Assembly: GCF_963678635.1 (NCBI RefSeq) | Contig: NC_087063.1 | Span: forward strand, 45,614,101-45,678,100 | DNA length: 64,000 nt | Direction: 5' to 3' | Origin: Symsagittifera roscoffensis | Taxonomy: Eukaryota; Xenacoelomorpha; Acoela; Convolutidae | In this document: one piece after another, positions 1 to 9,868 of the stretch | Position numbering within the stretch: position 1 is the stretch's first letter | Layout: every line of letters starts with the position of its first letter | Notes under the pieces: model-generated | What the model saw: the letters and a program-made list of their open reading frames with translations, nothing else | Told to the model about the DNA's origin: nothing | The model's database searches: none | Program-made: the position numbers and the translations under genes

Positions 1-918
1 ATGAGACCATGTTATTTGTTGATGCAGGATAAGTTTTCTCAGGAGCTGTCGAACGAAAGTCCTGCTCTTGATTGGGAACTACAACAGCGTCAGGCTGATT
101 GTGGTTGACAGATTCGACCCAGTGACGGGAACGATCGTTTTCGTCTATTGTTAGTTGTGGAGAGATTCGAGTTAAACCACTTCCCTCAGCATTCTCGCTG
201 TTTTCCGACAACTCATCTTCTAACTCAAGCCCTTTCAACTCAATGTCTGTCAGTATTTTTCTGTGTTCTTCAGCCAATTCTTCCAACTCTAAACTGCTTT
301 GTTGTTCTGTTTCAACTTGTTTTGCTGCTCTTTCAGCTTTAATGACACTTTTGCCTGCCTCTCAAACTCCTCTTGTTGTTTCTTTAAAAGCATTGAATCG
401 CGCTTTTTCTCAGAAGATGTTTTCGACGGAGCGGCGATATAACGACTAGATTTCTGAGAACCCGATTGCTGATGTTGGCTACTTCGATGTGACAACTTAG
501 AGCGGGTATCTGTTTTATGCAACTGTGGTTTTTCACGTTTTCCGGAATGATGAGAAATTTTTGAGCTGCTATCTATGTTGTCAGGCTCTGTTACTGCCTC
601 AAAACTTGTTTTATATGTGATGGCTTCCTGCTAAACTTTATCGTTGCTTTGCGTCAACTTATGAAGCCACATATCCTGTGCCGGTATCAATTCATCGGGG
701 TTGGCACTTTTTGCAGCCATATCAATCAACTAATTATTTACCTCGACCACTTGCTCTATATAGTTACTAGTTTTTTCACTATAGGTATCAATTTTCGAGC
801 AACGACCCTGACTCTCTACGTATTTCAAATTAAATTTGTGGCATTTGTAAAGTTCGTTCTCGAGATTGCTACGTTTCTAAAACAAATTCTTAATTTTCTT
901 CTGAAATTTAACTTCCAT
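1..918 (-). pseudogene. Coiled-coil gag-like frame, possibly BEL/Pao type, partial
   Basis: On the minus strand an ATG at 918-916 opens a frame that reaches the window edge. It is broken by three TAG codons (879-877, 732-730, 633-631) and one frameshift near 345. The predicted protein is highly charged. It starts with a Lys/Glu-rich helix and has a Ser/Gln/His-rich middle. It ends in a long Glu/Lys/Gln-rich coiled coil (about 120-380 on the window) followed by an acidic, Ser-rich stretch. This layout resembles the N-terminal part of Gag of BEL/Pao LTR elements, but I see no zinc knuckle or protease because the window ends first. It lies just downstream, in the same orientation, of an SGNH-like ORF and a primer-binding-site-like motif, which supports an LTR element. 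It could instead be an unrelated coiled-coil gene. Confidence 0.4.
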
Positions 919-986
919 GTTTTATAATTTTAGAAACGACTCTCAGAAAATACTATATTTTCAGTCAAGTAAATCCATCAAAAACT

Positions 987-1629
987 TTAATACGTCACTA
1001 ATTTACAAGGGGGAGTAACTTGAAGTTTTAACGCTTTAAGTCTATTTTGAATTGCCCTACAATTTTTAGGCGACAAACGGTTCCGCTTCTTCCTAGCTTT
1101 CAGTGTATTTAGGTCAGCCCTGTATCGTCTAAGTAACAACAGAGTCTTCAACTCAAGGGAGGGGGGCTGGTGCAGCTTTTTATACTTTTCGATAAGTATT
1201 TGGTATTTGGCCTTTCGCTTTGAGATAAAATCCTCAACTATGTTAAGAACGAGAACACCTGTTTTTTTAAACTCTTTTTTTAATATAGTCCGTACCGTTG
1301 CGGCGACAGTATAAGTATAAAACAGCGGTAATATTTTTCTTGTATCTCAAAAGCAGGTTCTTAGGTTGGTCAGTACTCAAACTACGGTTGTTGTTACTGC
1401 GGTGCTTACTAATAGAATTATTTATGGCGTCGTGCCAAATAACTAGATCTTTCCGATTCGACAAAAAAAAATGCAGATAGTATTGGATAGTTTTCTGCGA
1501 ATCCCTGGCGTTAAGGTTAAAACTTAAGCCGGGCTTTGTGAAACAAGTCTCTTTCACGCGCTTTTGAGACGGTGCGGATAGTTTACGGAGCGCGTGGTCT
1601 AGAGAACTGGCCCCGAGTATGAACACCAT
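987..1629 (-). pseudogene. ORF with SGNH-like motifs upstream of the gag-like frame
   Basis: An ATG at 1629-1627 opens a 120-codon frame. A frameshift near 1270 carries it into a second open stretch that ends at the TAA at 989-987, giving about 210 residues in all. The first part has VFILGASSLDH near its start, resembling block I of SGNH/GDSL hydrolases (hydrophobic strand, Gly, nucleophile Ser). About 75 residues later comes LVIWHDAINNS, resembling the block III Asn. A strand (NITAVLYLYCRRNGTD) follows, then a basic, Leu-rich tail. The class assignment rests on these motifs only, and I see no clear C-terminal DxxH. It lies 68 bp upstream of the gag-like frame on the same strand, so it may be a 5' accessory ORF of the same LTR element. 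The frameshift marks this copy as decayed. Confidence 0.4.
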
Positions 1630-1680
1630 ACGCTAAGAGCCCTTATTCGGGGTGGTCATTACCAATGGGGTTGGGAATTA

Positions 1681-1750
1681 AGTAGGTCGGTTGAACTCCA
1701 ACAACCACGCGTAGGAAACTTGAGGATGAACAAATTCAACTTAACCTACT
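1681..1750. repeat. Hairpin repeat, copy 1
   Basis: A roughly 70-nt unit closed by a perfect 7-bp inverted repeat (AGTAGGT at 1681-1687 with ACCTACT at 1744-1750). Its interior, including CCAACAACCACGCG, is shared with the unit at 1868-1949, but the stem sequence differs. No coding potential seen. Confidence 0.5.
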
Positions 1751-1867
1751 CAATATCACCGTATCTGACCACTTAACATTACTGCCTCAAAACAGAGTCA
1801 ATGCGTGAGCGGGTCAACAGATGCGTTTGAGGGGGCAATTTAAGTTATAGTTAACTAGCGAGGTGGG

Positions 1868-1949
1868 ATATCAGGCAAATTGGTGGAATTCCAACAACCA
1901 CGCGGAAGAAACCTGATGATGAAAAAACTCAACTTAACTTGCCTGATAT
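1868..1949. repeat. Hairpin repeat, copy 2
   Basis: Second unit, closed by a perfect 11-bp inverted repeat (ATATCAGGCAA at 1868-1878 with TTGCCTGATAT at 1939-1949). The interior is shared with copy 1 (CCAACAACCACGCG, TCAACTTAA). The stem has a different sequence from copy 1 but still pairs. Confidence 0.5.
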
Positions 1950-2692
1950 TGTTTGTCGGAAGTCATAAGTTGAAATCAGATAAATAAGCGAACTTGGGGA
2001 TTTTATGTCGTAGTTTTTGATCAATTTTTGATTTTTGTGTGGTTTTAACGACCTAAAAGTAACAATTATCAAAAACATCCTACATAATTGCATAATTGAC
2101 GGTTCGAGGGTTGGAGTCCGAAATTTATCCAAAAATGATCTAGTACCTTTGTCTATGTTCGGTTTTTCTTGATTTTCAATCCGTTCACAGTTACCCAAAA
2201 ATTTGTGGTATCGGGAAAATTACCACTTGTAGCTTGCTTTGAGTTGGGATATACAATAGGACATCGTATGTAATTTTATTACAAAGAAAAATTTATAAAA
2301 ACTAGACGAGTCTTACATTTTTTGACGGTTTTGTAGACTTTCGGCACCGGAAACTTCTTTCATGCTATCTTACCAACTGCACTCACAAGTCCTAACAGCT
2401 ACACCTTCAAGTAGACCCAACCGTGGAGAATCTGAACTTGTCCACTCAAGAGTTTCTACAATTGCCCTCACGTCAATTTGAATTCCGAGTCTTCGCTCAA
2501 GCACAAGTTATTCCGAATGTTTGCTTCATTTCCTTTGGTTCATACTGAAATTCTTCTTCGTCCTCACTCCAAGACGACAATCGAAGCAGTAAATATACTC
2601 TCAGACCAAACTTCAGAACATCTACACATTCGTCGTCATAAAAGTGCAATCAAAGTTGGTTCGCAGACAAGTTGTTTTCAGCGTTCAAGTCG

Positions 2693-2763
2693 GGTCCCTT
2701 GTGGTGGAATGCTAAATCGGTCCCTTGTGTTGGAAAGCTGAATCGGTCCTTTGTGGGGCGCCA
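2693..2763 (-). repeat. 26-bp tandem repeats ending in a PBS-like motif
   Basis: Two full 26-bp units begin GGTCCCTTGTG at 2693 and 2719, and a third partial unit starts at 2745. On the minus strand the third unit reads TGGCGCCCCACAAAGGACC (2763-2745). It begins with the TGG expected of a primer binding site pairing with a tRNA 3' CCA end, and lies about 5 nt beyond a CA dinucleotide that could end an LTR. The SGNH-like ORF and gag-like frame lie downstream on the same strand. The PBS reading is inference; the repeats are plain. Confidence 0.35.
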
Positions 2764-3047
2764 AAAAGTGCGTAAACTAGATAAAACGGCTCGTAAATTG
2801 ATGTTTTAACTCGTATTCTGGGCAATACAGACATTCATCGTCATTAATTTATAAATAAGCCAAAAACTCACATAACTCATGCTCATAATTTAAACAATAC
2901 TCAGCTTCAAAAAACAAATTGGCGCAAGCTAGCCACAAGAGCCGGTCGGTAAGGTCCTTGAGACAAATTGCTCTTTTTGGCGGTCATTCTTAATCAAGGC
3001 TGAACTGAATTAAAGCAAAAAGACGGTTAGAATAGTTTTAGCGGGGG

Positions 3048-3160
3048 GGTTCGAATCTGGTTACGGAGCGTCCCATCAAGTTCGGGGCACATTTGAGTTC
3101 TAGAAAGGAAAGGATCTAGGCGGGATTCGAACCGCACCCTGTATACGCTCGGCTACTGTC
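3048..3160. other. tRNA-like B-box fragments
   Basis: GGTTCGAATC occurs on the plus strand at 3048. On the minus strand GGTTCGAATCCC (3133-3122) is preceded by an A-box-like TAGCCGAGCG near 3156-3147. The A-to-B spacing is too short and the T-stem does not pair properly, so this is at most a tRNA-derived fragment or SINE remnant, not a working tRNA gene. Confidence 0.25.
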
Positions 3161-5970
3161 CCTATATGCATTTACATTTTGGTTCAGTTTATACTCTCAT
3201 GCATTTATACTCTCGCTTACATTTGCGCTGCAACAACACCTGAAGTTCGGTTGAAAAAATCAAGCGGCTTGAGTTTTTTTAAGGTAATTTACGTGTTTAT
3301 TTGAGCCGTAAAAATCTAGTTTTGTCCCAGTGAAAATAGTTTTTGAAGTTTCTTGGCGCCTAGAAAAAAAAGTTCTGAAACATTTTTAAAAAAAACAATT
3401 TGAAATGTTTTTGGAAAGAACTTTCGATATTTGGTTGATTTTTCTATTCTTTGTTTAAAAAAAATGTTGATGAATAAGCTTATTCTACTATTACTATCAA
3501 ATATGCCTAAAATTTCCTCTTTTGCATTACACCACGAACAAAAAACGTGATGCAATTTGAGTAAAAAATTTCAGTTTGTTCTGTTATGGATGGTAGTTTA
3601 TGTTTTTCTTGCACAACAACTGGCTATCATTGTTGTTCCGACTGTTGAAAATGTGGAGGAACTTTGTAATTGAGCGTTTTAATTTTTTTTGTTTTTGTTT
3701 CAGCGCAAAATTTTCAAAGTCCGTGTCGCAAAAAAACCAGTTAGCGGTAGTTTTGAGCGATTAGAGCAATCAAGTAAAACAATGATAACCTTCGTTAATA
3801 TGGCCATTTAGACTAACATAATTTACTTTTATTCTTCACATAAAAGTTAGTTTTGGAAGCTTTTTTGGCAAAATAATTTAAAAAAACTGCAAAAATTTTA
3901 TCACACCGCGCACAAGAAACGACACAAGTTTGAAGAACTTCGTAATGTTGAGATTTTGTGTTTAAATCCGGGGTGGCTTTCTCATAGAGTATTTTCGGAT
4001 AAATTATACCGTCTGATCGTCACGCTATCTAATTTTTGGCCGGACATGTTCGTGCATCTTCTTAGTCTAAAACCGATTCTAATCTTACTCTGATATTTCC
4101 TAGTATCAATAGATCTAGTATATATTGGTAGTGTTGCAAGGAAGGTTAGAATCAAGAAATACAACCGTTTGCTAAATTAAATTTATTCTTCTCTGGCTGA
4201 AACTATAATTGATTTCAGCCTTAAAATTTTTAGTCATGATTCATGATTGGTTAGTTCTAAGTATTTTACAGTCATATTTATCAAGAATATAATTGGATAT
4301 AAAAAATACTTGATTTGATTTAGCTTCACCAATCCGCGGTTTAGAAATTTTCAAAAGTTTTGAATTTGTTTTTGTGAAAGATGGATGGAGAAGTTTCTTG
4401 ATTTTTTGGAGTAGATTCTTTTTGAAGCAGTGCTTGCGTGAAGAGAGAGAGAAAGAAAGAGTTGCTCATGTTGTGGAGTAACTCTCTTCATTGAGGGAAG
4501 GCGTACAGTTGCTCATATTTCAAAAGTGGGTTTCGTGTATCATAATTGAGTTGAGGGATTGGATCTAGGCTGCAGACTTATACAATGACTTGTCGATTTT
4601 GTTAATTAGAGCGAGACTACGTGATTCCCAACTATCCATCCAATAGCGAGAAGGGGTTTGACTTCTCTGTGTGAAGCGCCAAGCGATAAGGATTCATCTG
4701 TTTGAGCTCAATATCGAGTTGGGCATTGTTCTTGTTCAATGAGTACTTTGCTGCGATGTTGGCTCCATACTTCCAATCCAGTGAGCGTTGTGACTACGGC
4801 AACAGACCAACGGATTTGCCGTTCCAGAGTCAGAATGTCATCGAGTTTCATCTCCCTTTGTTGTTTTTTCCTTCTGCTCTAAGAATTTTTTTTTCTTTTT
4901 ATATTTATATCTGCACCTTGTTAGAGAATTCACTTTCAATTGTGATGATTTTAAATCGTTTTCGCAAAGCATTTTTATTAGTTTCAGTTTTTTTGAAGAA
5001 TTACTCTACCTAGATCTAATTTCGTCAAAACATGGAGTGTTTCATAAGAGTGGTATAATGCGGTGGTTGAGGCCATCTATAGGGCATGCTCAGGACGTCC
5101 TTCACTGAAGGTTAGGCCAGTTGCAGGTATATACTTTTACCGTCTCTTTGATCACAGTCTTTATTTTGTGTTCAAAATTTTGTTGTTTTTCATCAGGCGT
5201 TTTTCTCTTTTGTTCTTTGGTTGTGTTTTTTTAATGAAATTGTTGTGGTTTTTGTGGTTCTTCTAAAATTTCGTGTTTCAAATGACTTATATCAAATTTT
5301 AAAGCCAGGTTCAAAAGAATATTTTATCCAGTTTTAATCTGGGTTTTATTCTGGTTTGGGTATCGTGAGATTTTCTCATACATGCTATTGGTTTTGAGGC
5401 ATGAGTAAGCTGCACTGGTTAGTTTATGCTTACTTATAATTTCATCCAACTGGGTTAAAGGAAAGTTTTGAAAACATGTGAAATCAAATTAAAGCTGTTA
5501 TCAGTTAGTTTGTAAAACTAGAAATTCCTGTCTTAAACATTTCTACTGCGGCGAGTTATTCGATTTGCGTAGAAAGTATGCATGAAACGTGGGCGAGAGA
5601 AAATAAAAAATCAAATTTCATAAATGGGAGCGCACATAAAAAAGTTAGAAACATTCTTTTTATTATTTATTATCAATTTACTGCCTCATATTGTGAAGTT
5701 ACAATATTTGATCAATTTTTTGCTACTTATTAAATTTACTTCACTCATATAATTTATGGCAAATAGTTAGATTGAAGAAGTGAAAGTTAATTCTCTGAAA
5801 ATATGATAAAGACCTAAATAAAATCAAACGTGTACTTCACCTTTTCTTTTTAGATCTCACCAGTCAATTCTGTGAAAATTGAAAAATTGAAAATTTAAAT
5901 TGTTTATTCTTAATTAGTTTTATTAAACGTTCAAACTTAAGAAAAGTTGAGTTACAAAAACCAATCATTG
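3161..5970. other. AT-rich flank, no gene recognised
   Basis: About 2.8 kb of AT-rich sequence with many T and A runs and only short, low-complexity open frames. I found no domain, RNA gene or repeat pair here. It ends in CATTG (5966-5970), which nearly matches CATGG after the right LTR of element 1 and is the likely target-site duplication. Confidence 0.5.
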
Positions 5971-6873
5971 TGACATTCGACCAGAATGGACAAAAATGCA
6001 GATTCAACAGATTCGAAATTTTAGCAGCTTAACTTTCGAATTGACGGTTTTAAGAGATCAACAACGTTATTGGGACGATTAGTGAAACTGTGAAGGTCAA
6101 GATATTCTGGTATTTTGAAATTTCAAAAATTCGAAGTATGACGTCATATTTCTGAGAAACGTCAGAAACGGCCATTTTGGCGAAAAAAGCCGAAAAACAA
6201 CACAACAACAACATTATTGCGATAACGATAACGACGAGAATTGTGATTGAAAAACAACAACAGATTGCAGAAGTAGCAGAGACCATTCCGAGTTGCAACT
6301 ATTGTGTCGCTACAATATTTGCAAGGCCGTTGCGAACAACGGTGAAGGGTGGAAGACAGCCAGTGGAAGAGTCTTATTTCCCCGGATTCAAGAATCCGGA
6401 GGGGTCTCGGGACTGGAATTTTTATCATCTTATATAAATTTTTAGCTTCCCTATTATGCCCTGAATTGAATTTAATTAACATCTGAATTCATTCTGCTAA
6501 GATGAGAAGCTAGGAGTTGGGGGAAATGGTTGATCCATCTTCGATGGAGATGATGATTTTTATCTACTGAACAAAAACAATAATAATTCAATAAACAGTA
6601 ATAGCCCTGTTTTCAGGAGTGACCTCGTGGTCTGCGGATACTGAGACCCAGCCATGAGCTCACTATTTTTGCATGTAATCTAGTTATTTTGATTGTTTTG
6701 ACCGAAGCCGAAAGCAGTAACGTTTTTGCCGACCCGATGTTGGAAAGACCACCGAAAGTACTGGCTTGGTAGATACGGTGAAAAGCATGTAGAGCTCTGT
6801 TTAGACGTTGGCCAGTCGTCTTAGAGCCTAGCTTTATTTTCCGTCGATATGTATCTTCCGGGCGAATGTTACA
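5971..6873 (+). repeat. Element 1 5' LTR
   Basis: Aligns by eye along its whole length with 31574-32451. It starts TGACATTC and ends GTTACA, after which the two sequences diverge completely. It contains a copy of the CCGGAGGGGTC motif near 6395 that is abundant in the leader. Confidence 0.85.
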
Positions 6874-7094
6874 TAGATGTTTTTATGGCGCTCCTGGGTG
6901 TTAATCTTTTTTAACATCATGACCGGCAGAACCGTTAACGAGCACTCCGCGCCGAGCGGATGCTCACATTAACGCCCTTAGTAGGCTTAAGCCGCTGGGG
7001 CGGAAGGGTAGTTCGGAACGCGGAAGCCTTACGGATTACCGTGAATAGTTTTTTAACCTAGTTAAGACCGAAAATTCACGAACCAGGAAGGGTG

Positions 7095-7111
7095 GGGGAT
7101 CGGCCATCCCC
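7095..7111 (+). other. Leader hairpin, element 1
   Basis: GGGGAT (7095-7100) pairs perfectly with ATCCCC (7106-7111) around a 5-nt loop, followed by TCGTTCCCTGAG. The matching site in element 2 (35321-35335) has GGGAC/GTCCC, a compensatory T-A to C-G change, followed by the same TCGTTCCCTGAG. Confidence 0.5.
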
Positions 7112-8881
7112 TCGTTCCCTGAGAGGTTTGTGACCAAAAACACTTAAAGATATAAACAAAACAAAACAAAAAGTAGTATAGTACCCAAGAAAAACAAAAA
7201 ACATGAAAAATAACCGAAAAAACCAAAAACAGTAAAAAAGTAAAAAATCAGTAGAAATCATCCCCCCAGACAAGATGTGATCCGACCCCGACGTTTGTTG
7301 TTGATAATTATATTGTTGTTACAGGCATTTATATCAGTCAGGATTGTTACGATCAATTTTGTAGCCCGTTTGTGAGGCTTGTACTGTAGGGTTATTTGAG
7401 CATTTAAGCACGTTAATGATAAATTGCGCTCAATCCGGAAGGGTCAGCTGATTTGCGCTCAATCCGGAGGGGTCTTGGGAGAAGACTGATCCGGCAAGCA
7501 GTACAAGGAGCAACAAAAAAGGGTTCAACGACAACAACAATCGACTGTTGGGTATCGTTAACAAGTTTTGTATCCCTTTTGGTACAAAAAATTAAGATAG
7601 TATTCTGTGGGGGGCTCGACAGTGCTGCACTGTAGTGACCCTTCACCGAACTGCGAATATCCGAGTTAAGCACCTTAATTCGGATATTAAACAAACCCGG
7701 AGGGGTATAGTATTACTAATATTATTACCTATATAGCCTAAACTAATATTCCTATATCGGTTTTCAGTGAAAAACACAGAAAGCATACCGGTTTTTAGGG
7801 TCAAAATAGCGATATTTTGATCCCCCCACAAATCGCGATTTTTGAGATATCGATATTTTTTGAAACGGAAAAAAGCGCTAAATTAGTGTGTTACATTGTA
7901 ACTGCACTACTATAATAGATAGAACCGGTCAAGTTTAGTTCGGAAGTGGTTGGAACTATTTTGGAACAAAAAACCGAATTTTCGTGATTTTTGAGAAAAC
8001 AGAACACTATAAATTCGGAAAATTTTTTGAAATTTTTGAGTTAGGACAGTAAAAATAGTTGTTCGGACAACGTCCACTAGTGAAAATACAAGTTTTAAAA
8101 CCCGCTACCCGAAAGCCTTCCGGGTTGCAGAGAAATCGAACTTAACGTGTTTGATTTGGTGGATTCATCATTCCGGAGGGGTACAGGTAGCATAGTTTTT
8201 CGCAAATTTTTTCATCTAAAGCGTTTTAGATCGAGTCTTTTGCATTGAACTAGAAGTCTATACGCCTTCTGAGCTCGGATTAATTATTTTTAGGTCGAAA
8301 AGAACAGAATTGCGGAAAAAGTTAGGCGGAACCTATAAGAGAGAAATTTCTTGATTTTAGAAAAAAGACGTTTTTATTAATAACTTTGGAACTACTGGAC
8401 AGATCCAGTTGATCTTGGTACCAATAGATCGGAAATTAGCTGAGCTTACTGATAGAGACAAAAGTTTTTCGAAAAAAAAAGCGTGAAAATTTTTTGAGAT
8501 TGTTTTTAGCATATTCACCAATTTGGGAGGGTAGACCCTTCACGTTTTATAATTTTTTTTAGGAAAGCCCTTACACCCCTACCAAAAGGTAATAGCGAGT
8601 GAATAAAGTAACTTTAGGCTGTTCCAGACGAAAAGGGAAGGCTAAAGGCACAAGAAAACCTTAATCGAGCCGAAGTTAGGCTAGCGATAAGACCCTTCAC
8701 CGTTAGCGTGAATTGTCAAATAAGAGGCTTAACTTCAATCCGGAAGGGTATAGGAAAGGATCACATAAACTTCCTAGTTAATTTGAAAAGCATAATAGCA
8801 TTGGAGAACGTATCCGGAGGGGTATAGGTTGAAAATAAAGGAAATCTCCGAAAAGCTACTTATACAATACCAGAGGGCTCC

Positions 8882-9096
8882 CAATCCGGACGGGTCCAAA
8901 ATTTTTTCAAATTCGGAGGGGTCCCAATCCGGACGGGTCTTGTTTTCACAAAACCGGAGGGGTCCCAACCCGGAGGGGTCTTATATTTGCTAACTCAGAG
9001 GGGTCCCAGTCCGGAGGGGTCTAAATTTTGCCAATCCGGAGGGGTCTCAATTTTGCCAATCCGGAAGGGTCCTATTTTTGCCAATCCGGAGGGGTA
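8882..9096 (+). repeat. CCGGARGGGTC motif array, element 1
   Basis: Ten copies of a CCGGAGGGGTC-like motif in about 215 bp, several in the form TTTTGCCAATCCGGAGGGGTC. Spacing is irregular (about 17-27 bp), so this is an array of a short motif and not a clean satellite. Element 2 has an independently diverged array at the same relative place. Confidence 0.75.
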
Positions 9097-9868
9097 TTAT
9101 TTTTATTAAAGGACTCAGGTAAATAGAAAAAAGACTACAGTGAGAGGTATTAGGTTATTGGCAGACAGGCTAGGAATCAGTGACTGCACTGGTAACTTGC
9201 CTTTCAATAAAGACCAGACCAAAACAAAACAGGTCCGAACATTCGCGACACTAAGTCTAAACTAAAAAGAGCATAATTCATTGGTGTGGATTGAAACCCA
9301 ATACGTTTTTGTGAAAAGTGACTGCTTGAGGATTTTAGTAGGTCTAGCTCGGGCAGTCCGAAGGCAGATAGGTAACACAGTACTCGGTGGGTGCAATAGA
9401 CGCCCACTTGAGAAAATCACTGCCTTCAAAGTTTTGTCTGTTTGGTGCAGCACCAAGCAGGGAAAGCTTTTTCTTTAAAAGACAAGTTCGACTATTGTAC
9501 TGCGACCGACTAAAACTACAATACACATACGTTTTTTATAGAGGTATTCATATTCTGTCATTATATATTTTTTTTGTTTTGATTTTAAAATCAACGTAAT
9601 TTGTGTTTGATTGTGTAGTGAGTACACTATCTTTTAAATTGACTGATAACATCTTATTGTGCTAGTACTCAGATCTTACGACCGATAATCGGTTAGTGTG
9701 AATGAAATATTTACAAACTGTACTCTGATAACATACAGGGATTCGTGGTCACTATTTAATAGAATCTTGTGAAATTTATTGGGTTGTGTCATTATTATTG
9801 ATAGTCAAACTATAAGGTCACTAGCAACCGAATTGAGTGTATAGGCATTAAGAAGTGACAAATTGAGA

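Larger units (their letters stand above)
6874..9868 (+). other. Element 1 leader (5' UTR)
   Basis: Nearly 3 kb with no convincing ORF between the LTR and the first gag ATG. From about 7090 onward it aligns with the leader of element 2 (35319-38176); 6874-7090 has no counterpart there. It holds a covarying hairpin at 7095-7111, scattered CCGGARGGGT motifs (for example near 7435, 7470, 7700, 8170, 8745, 8815) and a dense array of them at 8882-9096. A possible primer binding site, TGGCGCTCCTGGGTG at 6886, is 12 nt from the LTR end, which is unusually far. A possible splice donor (CAGGTAAAT) lies near 9116. Confidence 0.6.

Noticed and set aside
1868-1949. Hammerhead ribozyme or C/D snoRNA suggested by CTGATGATGA
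   Set aside because: No GAAA core with a stem II in the right place, and no convincing D box near the closing stem; copy 1 lacks the CTGATGA.
3122-3160. Functional tRNA gene on the minus strand
   Set aside because: The B box is good, but the T-stem mispairs and the A box is too close for a cloverleaf.
7608-7620. TGGGGGGCTCGAC as the primer binding site (also 35811-35823), resembling a tRNA-Pro type PBS
   Set aside because: It is conserved in both leaders but lies about 735 and 490 bp downstream of the LTR ends, too far for a PBS. Similarity may be chance or reflect another leader function.
8882-9096. CRISPR-like array
   Set aside because: Repeat units are short and variable with irregular, similar spacers, there are no cas genes, and the context is a eukaryotic retrotransposon.
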